From: Ascarosepion bandense | Taxonomy: Eukaryota > Mollusca > Cephalopoda > Sepiida > Sepiidae | DNA: 64,000 nt | Assembly: GCA_037127315.1 (NCBI GenBank) | Contig: JBBBDQ010001684.1 | Span: 5,458,501-5,522,500, forward strand | Reading direction: 5' to 3' | Part shown: piece after piece, positions 22,022 to 32,825 of the stretch | Position numbering within the stretch: the first letter of the stretch is position 1 | How the letters are laid out: the number at the start of each line of letters is the position of its first letter | Translations under genes and position numbers: made by a program | The notes under the pieces: model-generated | Databases searched by the model: none | Seen by the model: only the letters and a program-made list of their open reading frames with translations | Told to the model about the DNA's origin: nothing

Positions 22022-22573
22022 ATGATGCATCGCATTTGCCTCATCTATGCTTTGGTCTTCTCCTTGACTTTTATGACGTCAGCTTCTGATGAGTTTTGTT
22101 TTATTCGCTGTATGACTTGCGCGTTAGGTGGTAATAAATTCTGTGTTTCCCCTTTGTCAGGTGGGTTGGAAGTCTGCCCGAGGTAAATATCTAAGACAAA
22201 ATCATACAATTTTTAAAAATCTATTAAATATGATGCATCACCAATAATTATCAGTTTTGTAGAAAGTTATTTTTTCATCAGATATGTAGATGTCGCCAGT
22301 CTACCGGGACAAGTTGTATTGTTATATCGATATTTATAATTATATTTTATTGAATTTAATAATTAATAATTTATGAGTAGCATCTTTTTCAGTTCAATTT
22401 CAGTTTTTTTTTCTGTTAGTTGCTTTTTAGCTTCTATGACCGTCAGTCTACGGATGTAAGTAAATTGCACGCTCCGTAAATAAATAATGCATTTCAAGCA
22501 ATTCAATTTGTCACTATACCTATAATTACTGTTCTATTCTTTCAGATTTGGAAAGAAATTGAAAATTACGTAA
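22022..22573 (+). CDS. Secreted cysteine-rich micro-exon peptide, gene A (exons 2-4)
   Basis: Small secreted peptide of unknown function. Exon 2 (22010-22182; acceptor ttcaagcag) begins with two adjacent ATGs at 22022 and encodes a signal peptide with core CLIYALVFSLTFMTSA, then mature residues with cysteines spaced C-x3-C-x2-C-x7-C-x10-C. It ends in phase 2 at AG/GTAAAT. Exon 3 (22420-22455, 36 nt, donor GTAAGT) adds a sixth cysteine. Exon 4 (22546-22569, 24 nt) is followed by GTAAGC, which can act as a donor or be read as an in-frame stop (TAA 22571-22573). Both micro-exons start and end in phase 2. The mature part differs strongly from genes B and C while the signal region is almost identical. 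Exon Y at 24946 is in the same phase. I recognise no known family; resemblance to schistosome MEG architecture is structural only. Confidence 0.7.
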
Positions 22574-22829
22574 GCACCCAATTACTAGCAATAATTTTGT
22601 GAATATTTGCAATAAAAACATTAATATTACTTGTTAAGTATTAAGTATAACTTTGTATAATACATTCCATAAAATATCCAATTTCAGCGAACAGGATGGT
22701 CAAGAGTAACTCAATGTAGACGAGTATAATTTTAAAATGGTATCGATGAGTGATGAGTGTGATGCGAATGGAAGTATAGATGGTAGGGAAGAGAATTTCT
22801 AAGGATGACGAGGAATCTTCACAATGAGC

Positions 22830-24035
22830 CGTGTCACGTAAGGACGTAGGCGAACATGGCCTTCCATATCTTCATATTGTTTGTCACTCTTAATACCCCT
22901 TTTCCTGTTATCCTCCTCAATTTCCAATCCATCACCTATCTGCTAAAGTCCATCAAGTATGTCATGTGTTGCTTTCCTTTGTCTTTCTTCCCCTTTATCC
23001 GTGCTGTGAGCATCAACTTCTTCAAGCCTTCCTTTTTCATAACATGCCCCCAAATCTTCAGCTGTCTTTTACTGATGTTAAGTATCAGTTTCATTCTTGT
23101 GTCCATCCTCTCCAAAACCTCGTTGTTGCTCACATGATCCTCAGCATGTTCCTGTAGACCTAAATTTAGGTTGATTTAAGTCTTTCCTAAATCTTTGAAG
23201 TGATTGTGAAATTTTCCTGTCTCTTTTAAAGTTTACTCAGCTTCTGGAATTCATTCTTGGCCAATACGCATTTGGATCTCTGTATCGCACTTTACGTTCT
23301 ATGTTAGAACATTTTATCAGTATTTTCATCTCTTCACCAGTTTCATTTTGGCATCACAAACTTGTAATTGGCATTTTGGGCTACTTTTTCTTACTGATTA
23401 CCATGCATTCAGTTTCCCTGTAGTTGAATAGTATACATTTGTTCCCGCTTTCTTTAACTACTTCTTGTAGAAATTGTTGTAGTTTCTTTGCTGTGTTTCC
23501 TATCAGCACTGCATATCATCTGCTTATCTATTGTTTAGATTACGGCCACCATTGACAAATCCTGGCAGGACTTCTAGATCTCTCAGAGTAGTGTCGCTGT
23601 AGAGGTTGAACAGATCTGGTGAGAATACACATCCTTGTCTTACACCCCTTTCTATATTTAAGTGTTTCTATTTAAGTGTTTAACTCGTTTCCTGTTCGTA
23701 TGCTGGCAGTTTGCTGCAAGTTAAGGTTCTTGAATAATCCAAAATCTTTATCGAATAGCTCAAGGCTGCCAAATGTTTCTAACAGGTCTTTTGCGCTGTA
23801 CTTTATCGAATGCTAATTCATAGTCGATGAAACACAGTTACACGCCCTTCTACATATCTCTTTCCCTTTCTGTAACTCTCTAAGCATAAATGTTACATTC
23901 CTGTCCCCATGTCCCTAAAGAAATCACACTGTTCTTGTCCCATTTCCGGTATAATTCTGCTGCGCGCTCTGTCCATCAGAATTTGGATGACGAGTTTTGT
24001 TACGTGACCCATTAAGCTGATCGTTTGGTGGAGTT
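22830..24035 (-). mobile_element. RTE-type LINE, RT to C-terminus, in the exon 4 - exon Y interval of gene A
   Basis: On the minus strand, from high to low coordinates: the VRQGCVFSPDLFNLYS equivalent near 23560-23680, the ADDMQC site near 23520, the KLSKVL region, and SNNEVLERMDTRMKLILNIS at 23040-23133. The 3' end near 22840 reads 'ccgtgtcacgtaaggacgtaggcgaacatgg'. Several stops. The same insertion is in units B, C and 0, so it entered before the gene was duplicated. Confidence 0.8.
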
Positions 24036-24227
24036 CACATTTGCATTCTTGATTTTAAGGGATTAACATTGTATTGTACAGGTGAGTGTTCAGTTCAAAA
24101 AATATATATTAAATATCGCATAAATTTCTTTATAAAAGAAAATTATAACAATTATAATTGACATTTATTCACTCATTCTAAACCAATGAGAATCGGACCC
24201 ACTTTTCTCCTCTACACACATCAACAG

Positions 24228-24385
24228 ATAGCATTCGTACTATTAGACAAACTCTTCACCCAGGCAGGTCGTCAACACGCGCATCATCAAAAATTTGTGT
24301 TTTGGCTGAAATATTTATGGATGTTTGTAAATGGTGCATTATGTTTAGCAAGGTCCATTGCATTATTCTAACGGTTATAGCATAG
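24228..24385 (+). other. Candidate exon X, unit A
   Basis: Acceptor-like 'cttttctcctctacacacatcaacag', then 51 open codons to TAG at 24383-24385, the same length as in unit 0. Cysteines occur in CVLAE, DVCKWC and VHC. Phase does not match the peptide gene junctions; see 1015-1172. Confidence 0.25.
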
Positions 24386-24456
24386 CGGTAACGATTATAT
24401 TTCAGATTGTTCTAATGTTCTATTGATTAGAAATAATTTCAGATTCAAATACGGTT
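24372..24456 (+). other. tRNA-like (SINE head) relic
   Basis: TAGCATAGCGGT at 24378-24389 fits a tRNA A box and GATTCAAATAC at 24442-24452 is a weak B box. All four units share the segment ('...tagcatagtggtaacg...', '...gattcaaatacgg'). No foldable acceptor stem was found by eye. At best an old tRNA-derived SINE head. Confidence 0.3.
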
Positions 24457-24945
24457 GTTGGTCGCCATTTTTTTGTTACTTTTGGTTAAGTTTCTGCACA
24501 TTATTTATTTGTTTATTTATTGACTATTTAATTACTTGTTGTTAATTATTATTATTACGTTTACTTTTATTTAACTAAGTGTTCGTAGTATGTTGATTTG
24601 TTTATTGTTTACTTAAATTTTTAAAAGTTATTTAAAATTTTGCTTACCTATATATATGCTTTTTTATGATTTATATAGAAAAATGTGATTTACTAATATT
24701 GTGGAGGGAGTAGCCACGGTCAAGTAAGAAAAATATCCAACAAAAAAAGTAACAATGTTTGTGGTAAAGAATAAAAATTAAGAGAAAGGAACAGGGCCAA
24801 AAATAATGTAAAACAAGCAAAGTATATATTTAGTAATTGTATTGCTTGATTTGGTTATGTTTAACTTGTAATTTGTATGTTGGGCTGTTTCTAACGAAAT
24901 TTCATCAGTCATATGATGAAGTAAGTCATTTGAATCTCGTTGCAG

Positions 24946-25076
24946 TAAGTGTAAAACAGACTTAAAGAATTTGCCAGATGGAATTGCTAACAGAATCTTC
25001 AAATATTTATTCGAATGCTATTCTGAAGACTATCCAAATTCATGCGTGACTCAGATGGCTCTTGAGGATCAATGAG
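24946..25076 (+). CDS. Exon Y of secreted peptide family, gene A
   Basis: Acceptor 'aatctcgttgcag' followed by one base, 42 codons and TGA (25073-25075). It ends TGAG/GTAAAATATT. Cysteines at residues 2, 24 and 33, with core NRIFKYLFEC. The exon is phase 2 at its acceptor, so it can accept exon 2 (AG) or exon 4 (AC) without frameshift. Exon 2 joined directly to Y would give eight mature cysteines. Exons 2-3-4 with the read-through stop give six. Including all of them gives nine. Against unit B's copy I count 17 amino-acid-changing and 6 silent codon differences in 42, with no indel. Whether Y belongs to the same transcript as exons 2-4 is inference from phase, orientation and co-duplication. 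Confidence 0.6.
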
Positions 25077-25125
25077 GTAAAATATTCTCTTATTTATTAT
25101 TATTTCATACCTTTATCCCCATTTT

Positions 25126-25143
25126 CTCTCTCTCTCTCTCTTT

Positions 25144-25199
<56 letters not shown>
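25126..25199. repeat. (CT)n(AT)n microsatellite
   Basis: Short TC run followed by a 50-bp AT run below exon Y. Confidence 0.95.
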
Positions 25200-25203
<4 letters not shown>

Positions 25204-25559
25204 TTCAGTCGATACTCTATTTTTATGTATTTATCAAACAGTATATTCCATCTACCGCTTTGAATATTTGAGAAATATTGTTAGAAAAATGTACGACATC
25301 CTGAAATATTCGAACCGCCGTCATGTAAGTGAAACCGCCATTATATTTAATGTGTTTGGACTCTTCGGTCGCAGAAAATTTCCAGTTTTATAACTAAAAC
25401 GGAAAAACAAACTTAGCAAAAATACTTATTAAACTCATACACAAACAATTGTCTGCAAAATGAAAATCTCAAAAAATATTCAGCAAAACACTGGACCTCA
25501 ATTATTGATTAACTCGTGCAGCAAATAGCTGGTCAAATTTAATGATTTCAAAACACAGA

Positions 25560-25960
25560 TCCCCTTTATTCACCATAGACAAACTTTCCTGTCCGCCATC
25601 AACATGGTAACTGTTCTGACGAGCATTATTCTCTGGTGACCCGACCACATGAATTTAAGTGTACTACTCGTTTGGTGTCATTTACTGATGAAATTGTTAA
25701 AGGTAACCGTCGCTTCTACTCAAAAAGTTTCTTTTCTTGCACTTCCCGTCTATGGAAGTTCCTTATATTTACTCGCTACCCTGACATCTACAATCTCTAA
25801 AAATTTAAATGCAATATCATTTTTCATCTTCTTGAATCCTGTTCATCTCTTATCATTTCTTTATTACCCTCTGATCCCAGTTTTTTCTTATACTTTAACC
25901 CCGGCGCACTAATGGTGATTCGTCTCACTTGTTGGGAAATGATTTAAAAAAAAATAAAAT
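25560..25960 (+). mobile_element. CR1/Jockey-type LINE 3' end fragment, unit A
   Basis: In broken frames the plus strand shows NRRFYSKSFFS and SRLWKFLIF, the degraded SFFSRTSRLWN tail. A 3'UTR follows, ending 'gcgcactaatggtgattcg...gaaatgatttaaaaaaaaa'. Same insertion as 2025-2265 and 47800-48165. Confidence 0.75.
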
Positions 25961-26718
25961 TTATTACCGCAATACAATTTTATGAGGTAGGAAAAACCTC
26001 AAAGAACCACATTTCCCGCAAGAGTGAGCCCCACTCGTTGAAAAAACTGGCGTGTCCAAACATTCAGACTGCAGGTTTTTTCTCTTTTTGTCAGAAATCC
26101 TACAAATATTTGATGAATATCCTCAAACTTATTGCCAATATTGTTATCATCTTCTTGTCTTTTATTCTTCTAAAACCTTTAACCGTCATATTAAATCCAT
26201 GTATTATAAAAAGTATATGTGGGCAATCTTTAGTTTTAATATAAAAAAAATTCGGAATTTACAGGAAAAATCAAACGAGTAACCAATCAGATAATTACTG
26301 AATTAAACCAGAACTAATACTACAAAGACAATTTAGTATAATGAAGCAACAACAATTACTAAGAGAAATAAAAGGCAGATAGTACTGGAGAGCCATGATC
26401 ATCTACGTCCTAGTGTGAGCAAAAAAGATTTTTCAGTTTTAGGAGACATTAGAAGTTTTGACGAATTGATACGATTTTCATTTCTCCTGCTTAATAACAA
26501 AATAATCCTATAATGTAATTTCTCTTTCTTAATAATAAAATAATCCTATAATAATAATCTTGAGCATAGATTTTGTGTCTATGTCTAGATTCATAATTAA
26601 CGTGCTTGATTTACTGTAGTATAGCATCATTTTGACAGCTAATAGTCTAATTTTATTGCATGTTTTTTTTTGTTTTGTTAATAATTTACCTCCAAGAAAG
26701 ACGATAGTTCCACTAGGA
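25960..26718. other. Duplicated non-coding spacer
   Basis: No gene seen. Equivalent to 2265-2930 and 48165-48890. Confidence 0.5.
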
Positions 26719-28632
26719 CAGGGGTTTTCAAACTTTTTGACTTACGGACCCCTTTGTATTTCAAGTTTTAGTCTAGGGACCCACGATAACTATTTATGAA
26801 ATTTATACATAAAGTTTTACTAAATATAGCTTATAGTTTTGCATTAACGTAGTAAAAACTGGTTTTAAGCTTAATTTAGACATAAATGTTCAAATAAAAT
26901 AAATTAATACTGCATGTTGATGCAAAATGTGAGAAAATTAATTTTTGTTTTATTTAAAAATTAAAATCTAGTGTAAATGAAAACAGGGATAGAAGTTTAT
27001 AAATAGTTTTATTGTCAATTACACAGGGGATTTTTAAAACACACTTAGTGAGAAGGATGTGCTTGTTTGGCTCGACACAAATTGTCGATTCTTGGCAACA
27101 TTGCTGATAAACTTACACGTAAGTCACTTTCTGGAGCAAGTCTGGATCTGTATTTGTTTTCCAGTTTGGTTAGTGCCAAAAATCCAGCTTCGCATAAATA
27201 TGTTGTTGCAAACGGTGACAAAATATTAACTGCCTTTTGAGATAACAATGGACACTCCAAGGCTACAGCGATCCAGAATTTCGAAAGCTGATTTTTAAAG
27301 TTCTGTCGCTTGAAATTTTAACCAGTTATTACAGTTATTTTCCTGTGAGCATGATATTATCTATATCAACATAAACGGATTTCTAATCCAGTCAAAATTT
27401 TCAATATTACCAGGAACATCTTTCGAGAAATATTTGTCAAAATGTTCAGTAAGTGATATTAAATGTCTTTTAACGTCTACAATTTCCAAATCAACATTTG
27501 CTGAACCATTAGTTCTGAGATATTCGTCCAGTGTGAAGAATATATCTAAAGTTTTCTTATTAACTTTTGTAGTTCATATGTTTAATTTTTCTTAAAGGTT
27601 TCAATTTTGTCTTGACAAAATAAGATATTTGAATTTGTTCCTTGTAGATATAAATTCAGTTCATTAAGTTTGTTGAATATATTTGACAGATAAGCAACTT
27701 TGCAAAGCCAAATTTTATCAGCTATTATCGAAGGCAGATCAGCATTATAATCACACAGAAACATCGACAGTTCTTCTCTAAGTTCAAGTAAACGCTGAAC
27801 TATTTTACCTCGTGATAACCATCTTACCTCTGTATGAAACAACAGACTTGAATGTTCAGCCCCCCCCCCCCCCATCTCACCACACAGTATTGAAAACAAA
27901 CAAATATAGAACGGTATGGTTTTAAAGAAATTAACCACTTTAATACAAGATGACAAGACTTCGGACGAAGAAGCTTCCATTTTTTGGCAACCAGGGCCTC
28001 TCGATGAATCATTCAATGTGTTGCTGTGATATTTGGTGCTACTTTTTATTAACATACCCCACAATACCTGAGTGAATACCAGTCATTGATCCCGCCCAAT
28101 CTGTACATATGCCAATACATTGGCTCCTTAACAAGCCCGATTGAAGAAGAAAACAGTTCAATACTTTAAAAACTTCCACACCAGTTGTTTTAGTGGACAT
28201 AGAATGGCAAAATAAAAAATCTTCAAGCATTTCATTTTTCAAACAATATCGTACATACACCACAAGTTGAGATCTGTAATTTAACTGGTTTCAGGGCTTC
28301 ATTCGACAACAGCTTATGATAAAGTAAACACTGCGGTCTGTTAGCATTAGATACACTTTCAATGAATTCAGATCGAATATATTCCACATCATACTTTCTT
28401 ATTTGAACATCAAGCTTTTAAATGCGTAAAATAATTTTTTGTGTAAATACCGTTGATATGTAATAGGCGATAGTGCAAGCTTTTGTAATTTGATAACACT
28501 AAGAAGTAAAAATAAATATCCATACATTGAACATTTATACTTTGAATTACACGTGATGAGTTAATCCACGGACCCCTTATTTTATTCTTGCGGACCCCCT
28601 GTGTTCCACGGACCACAGTTTGAAAACCCCTG
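26719..28632 (-). mobile_element. hAT DNA transposon, 1,914 bp, with terminal inverted repeats
   Basis: Left end CAGGGGTTTTCAAACTTTTTG and right end ...CAGTTTGAAAACCCCTG are inverted copies, continuing into matching GGACCCC blocks. The CAGGGG...CAAACT form is typical of hAT elements. Eight-base flanks are cactagga (left) and ccataggg (right), a diverged target duplication. Units 0 (near 2920) and B (near 48880) show the uninterrupted site, proving insertion after duplication. The interior encodes a broken transposase. Confidence 0.92.
27045..28263 (-). pseudogene. hAT transposase of ZBED5/SCAND3 type, degraded
   Basis: Three frame pieces on the minus strand. The N-terminal piece (28039-28263) contains CTDWAGSMTG, a normally conserved catalytic-region block. 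The middle piece (27582-28064) contains LLFHTEVRWLSRGKIVQRLLELREEL and PSIIADKIWLCKVAYLSNIFNKLN. The C-terminal dimerisation piece (27045-27260) reads FATTYLCEAGFLALTKLENKYRS and DLRVSLS. The order and motifs match ZBED5-like hAT transposases. A 14-base C run at 27860-27873 lies at a frame break, and the BED zinc finger is absent. Not functional. Confidence 0.85.
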
Positions 28633-28739
28633 CCATAGGGGACAAGAATGTACTGAGAGTGAAAGAGAATAAGGAAACATTATTGAGAAAAATGGATAAT
28701 AAAAAAAAACAGGTTTAAGGAAGACAGAAGATTATGATT

Positions 28740-28910
28740 GGCGTTGCAATTAAAGCTTTGTAGATTGTATGTACAGTGAAGCAAGAGACCAGAAAAGAGT
28801 TCCACGGACAGGAAGTGTGAGAAAAGAAACTATTAGAATAGATCATACGGTTGCTTTTATTGAGTTTAACAGTAAAACGGTGATGACTTGTTGCAAATTT
28901 AGAGTTTCTT
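28740..28910 (-). mobile_element. CR1/Jockey-type LINE C-terminal fragment, unit A
   Basis: Reverse-strand tail equivalent to 3040-3195 ('gagttccacggacaggaagtgtgagaaaagaaac'). Confidence 0.65.
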
Positions 28911-28914
28911 TTAT

Positions 28915-29310
28915 GTACCGTGTCCCTTCAGGACATTCAAGATCATATCTCCCCACAACATCCCTTTCCCTTGTAGCCTTTAATAAATTTTCCTTTTTCA
29001 TTTCTTCCAAATTCTTTTCTGTAATCAGTTTGCTCAAGCTTATCAAATATGTCCCACGTCTTTCTTTCCCTCTTTGCATCTTGAGAGTAACACATTTTCC
29101 AGTCACTTCTTTCACGTGACAAGTCACTTCCTGATGTTAATTTTAAGTTTCATTTTTGTTTCCATTCTCGTTGTTGTTCACCTGTTCGGCCCAAGATATC
29201 CTCAAAATCCTTGTGTAGAACAACATTTTTATATATTTTTTATGCTTTCAGCTTTGACCATTAAAAGATTGTCCAACATCAATTTCCGCACTGGGGGTCG
29301 CGCTTAAATT
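28915..29310 (-). mobile_element. RTE LINE 3' end fragment, unit A
   Basis: The minus strand encodes LLKATRERDVVGRYDLECPEG, the RTE end LLRATRDRETWRSM with a shifted continuation. Extends further inward than the unit 0 copy. Confidence 0.7.
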
Positions 29311-29775
29311 CATGAACTCGAGAAACCACGTAAAAGGGTTCATCAAAATGATTGCCATCAAAATATTAGATGAAAAGACAGAGGAAATCTACGCCACTGA
29401 CGTCCGTCGAGATGTTGTTCATGATTGATTACATTAGAGATCCTTTACTGAATTTTGTGAAACATCGTGAGATATGTTAAAAATAAAAACGATGAATTGG
29501 GATTTTAATAGAATAACTTGAAATTTAATAGACATTTATATAAACACTAAGTTAAGCGAAGTAAATCTTTTTAGAGAAAGACGTGTAGTTTAATCTTGCT
29601 CATCTCTGTATTTATTTTTATTTTTTCCGCAATGATTTTTGCTGGCTATGTTCAGTGATGATTTAAGAATGAAGCATGATTTAAGCATGGCATTCTTATG
29701 AAAGTCTCAATGTGATGAGTTTATTTAAGCACATGACTCAAGTTTCCAAGTTAATATTCTGCTTTTCTGACCTCT
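29310..29775. other. Spacer, no gene
   Basis: Partly matches 5020-5090 ('tttaatcttgctcatctctgtatttattttt'). The rest of the AT-rich spacer of units 0 and B is missing in unit A. Nothing coding seen. Confidence 0.45.
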
Positions 29776-29779
29776 TACG

Positions 29780-30448
29780 GTGTCGAAGAAAAGTAACCCA
29801 GGGGAACCTATCCGTGGTTCAGAATCTTTATTTCTTATTGTAAATTTTAATAATTTATCAATAGAGTTAAATCTCGACAGGCTCGAAAGGAGAGTTAATA
29901 ACGCGATAGGTGCTGACTTGGCGGCTCGACTACAGCCACTTCCCCACCGACGAAATGTGGCCTCCCTTTTTCTGTTCTTTTAGTACTTTCATGGCTTCTG
30001 CTCAGACGAACTTAAGTCACTGGTGCCTCCTCAACAGGAGTTTACTCGTGCAACCAGAATGGCAACTGGGTCCCACCTATTCACAGTTAGGTTAGCCAAA
30101 TGCAGACGACAATTCTACTCCTGCAGCTTCTTCTCTCGCACTTCCCGCCTGTGGAACACGCTTCCATATTCTTGCTTTCCTAATGGCTACAACATCCAGA
30201 AATTTAAATGCAATGTCAATACTCATCTACTAACCACTTGACTCTATCCCTTCCCCCAACCCGTATATCCTTCCCTTTCTTTTCCTCCTTGCAACTGTCA
30301 TCACACCTGCATTTTCATCTTTCTATTGCTTCTTTCTAATTGGTTTGTAATCCTCTTTTCTCTCCTCTAATTTTCTTTCAGTTATGTAGACCCCGGCACA
30401 TCAGTGGCATTTACGCCTTGCCCGGGTGAAATGATTAAAAAAAAATAT
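29780..30448 (+). mobile_element. CR1/Jockey-type LINE 3' end, unit A only
   Basis: ORF2 C-terminus in two frames: NAIGADLAARLQPLPHRRNVASL at 29900-29975, and ATRMATGSHLFTVRLAKCRRQFY then SFFSRTSRLWNTLPYSCFP at 30050-30185. The 3'UTR includes 'cacatcagtggcatttacgccttgcccgggtg' and ends in a short A run at 30430-30440. Absent from units 0 and B, so a later insertion; it is well preserved and defines the 3' end sequence used to recognise the other copies. Confidence 0.88.
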
Positions 30449-30652
30449 ATATAAATATATATTTACGTTGTAACATCGTATAATTTCTTGTTGATATTTT
30501 CTTACTGATATTATTCCGTTTTCCACTAAATAAGGATAATTAAGATTTGTTGTCTTGCACATTAATTCATATCGGGACCTCAAGATAAAAAAAAAAGAAA
30601 GATTTTTAACTGATACAAGACATGTCATCGATCCAAAACACGAATGACAAGG

Positions 30653-30653
<1 letters not shown>

Positions 30654-30746
<93 letters not shown>
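30654..30746. repeat. (AT)n(AC)n microsatellite
   Basis: AT run followed by an AC run. Confidence 0.97.
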
Positions 30747-30747
<1 letters not shown>

Positions 30748-30749
30748 AA

Positions 30750-31290
30750 AGGCAATGAATTTTATATTTTATCATGAGCCTTTCTAAACATCGTATTTTG
30801 GTTTTAATTTCAGGTGAAAGTAAAGACAAACGTTGTCCAACATATGGATATATTTTTTATGTAGGTTCTAAGCTGTTGGCTCACATAAGCTATCTTCAGA
30901 GAGGTTACATGGACATTAACATAAAGACATCCACGATTAAAGCGATTTAATTCTGAATTGGACTCAAACAAAATGAGAACTGACCCAAAGAAAACTTAAA
31001 ATATGCCAGCGATTTTGTCGGTTTTCTATCAATATTTGACGAAACTTTAATAAAATTGAGTCAGTAGATTGATATACGTTTCAGGTTTGTTATTTATTCA
31101 CTCATCTTGTAGGATTCTAATCCATACTTTATCTGCATTTGATTTTTAACACATATATTTAACTCACTGATTTCGCTACTTACAGATAATGCTGACATGT
31201 GACCAGGTAATATTAAATTACTTAGAATTGAGTTTGTCTTAAGGAAATTACAGAAATCTCAATTCAAACTAATTTATAAATGTATTTAGA
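30750..31290. other. Duplicated spacer, empty site of the unit 0 RTE insertion
   Basis: Contains 'gtccaacatatggatatattttttatgtag' running directly into 'gttctaagctg...', where unit 0 has the RTE copy at 3490-4104. No gene seen. Confidence 0.55.
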
Positions 31291-32140
31291 AATGTGATTG
31301 GTCAAACGTCTGACGATTGTGTTACAATCCACGATTAAACGATTAGGTCTACGTAGAGATACTTTCAGGAAAAAAACAGTGAAATATAAGTCTCATATTC
31401 TATATACATCTGTCATTCGTGTACATTTCTTGTTAGTCTCTATTCGACATTTAACGGATCTAATAGTGAGTTATATGAGAAGTGTTTAATGCCAAGATAT
31501 TCATACCTTCAGCAAGTAGATATATTTTTAAATAAGTTCGTCTGATTGTTGATGGACTCGAGGCTACACAGCTGTATTAGATAGCTCTAAAATGTCTTTC
31601 GCTCTCTGAACACTCACCACGAAAGGTCGTTTGTAGAAGGTTATTGCACAAACTGTCGATTCGTTGCTTTTAATGAATAGTGGTTGATTGATGTAGGTCC
31701 TATTCATTATTACTTGAATGCATGCAGACTTCATTTCTTTATAAAACAACGTAAATATTGCACAAACTATCGATTCGTTGTTTTTTCTCCACTCTTGTTT
31801 ATGAATGAGACATGTATAAGAGGTAGAATAACAAATATACACAAACAACATTGTTCACGGATCGGAATCCCCATGATAGAATACAGGCTAGACAACAACT
31901 TCATTAATATGTAGGCTAGGATTGTAGATTAGTGTCATCAATAATGCAGAGAGGCTTTATCAACGTGTCACTTGAGCCAGCGATACCATTCGACACCTTG
32001 TGGGAATATTTAAAAGTGTCAGTCAGGATGCTTCCGTGTGTGGAATCAAGAGGAGGACTGTTTAAACATTTGCTATGAGATGAGCTGCTGGGAACTGAAT
32101 TTAAAAAAAGACAAAACGAGAGACGCTTAAAAAACAAATG
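31290..32140 (+). other. Triplicated block with 44-codon open frame (31944-32078), unit A
   Basis: ATG at 31944 opens MQRGFINVSLEPAIPFDTLWEY..., ending TGA at 32076-32078; 44 codons as in unit 0. See 5580-6430. Confidence 0.35.
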
Positions 32141-32769
32141 AAATGATTAACAATATATTAAAATAATGGCATTATTTTACTAAGCATGGGAAATTTGTTT
32201 CAGTATCTCGAACAACATCACATTATTCTTGTATTATGTCAAATTCTGCTATGAACTCTATTCCTGAGGACACTAATTAGTAGTTTATTGACGTGTTCAG
32301 TGAATCTGAGTGACCGATGTAAGTTCCGGTCATGAAAATGACATTTCTTGTTCAAGTGTCCCAAAAAACATATAATGCCCTTACATTATCTCGAGTTTAT
32401 TTTGATATGAATTTTATTCATTAGAATCGTAATTATTATTTGTGTTGTGTCTCAGCATGTTGATTAATTGATGAAGGTCTTATTCATTATCACTTAAATG
32501 CACTGGCATTTAACTTGGTTTCATTTCTTTATCAGACAACATAATTTGCACTTGAATCTGACAAATTACAAGCCAAATTTGAAGTTGAAATTTGCACCGA
32601 AAATTCATTACGTAAATATTAGATAAATTTAATTTACTATCAGACACACTGAGTAGGCATTTGAAAGCATGTACATTATTCCTCTACGAAATATCTGAAA
32701 ATATATGTTAATGCTTTAAAATGAATAAATATTACAGTTCTGAATTCACGATAGATTACATGAATCAAT

Positions 32770-32825
32770 ATTTACCTGATGAAGTCCGGAGAGCGCAACA
32801 ATCGAAACATTGGGATAACAGCAAC
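32770..32825 (+). ncRNA. Decayed hammerhead-like motif, unit A
   Basis: CTGATGA at 32776-32782 and GAAA at 32804-32807. Stem II and the cleavage triplet (ATTGGG) are worse than in unit 0. Presumed inactive. Confidence 0.45.

Noticed and set aside
22430..22455. Alternative 25-nt exon 3 starting at the nearer AG
   Set aside because: It shifts phase, loses the cysteine, and no longer gives the same stop in genes A, B and C. The 36-nt version does.
22605..22615. AATAAA just after exon 4 of gene A as a polyadenylation signal
   Set aside because: Not conserved in genes B (aattaa) or C (aatgaa).
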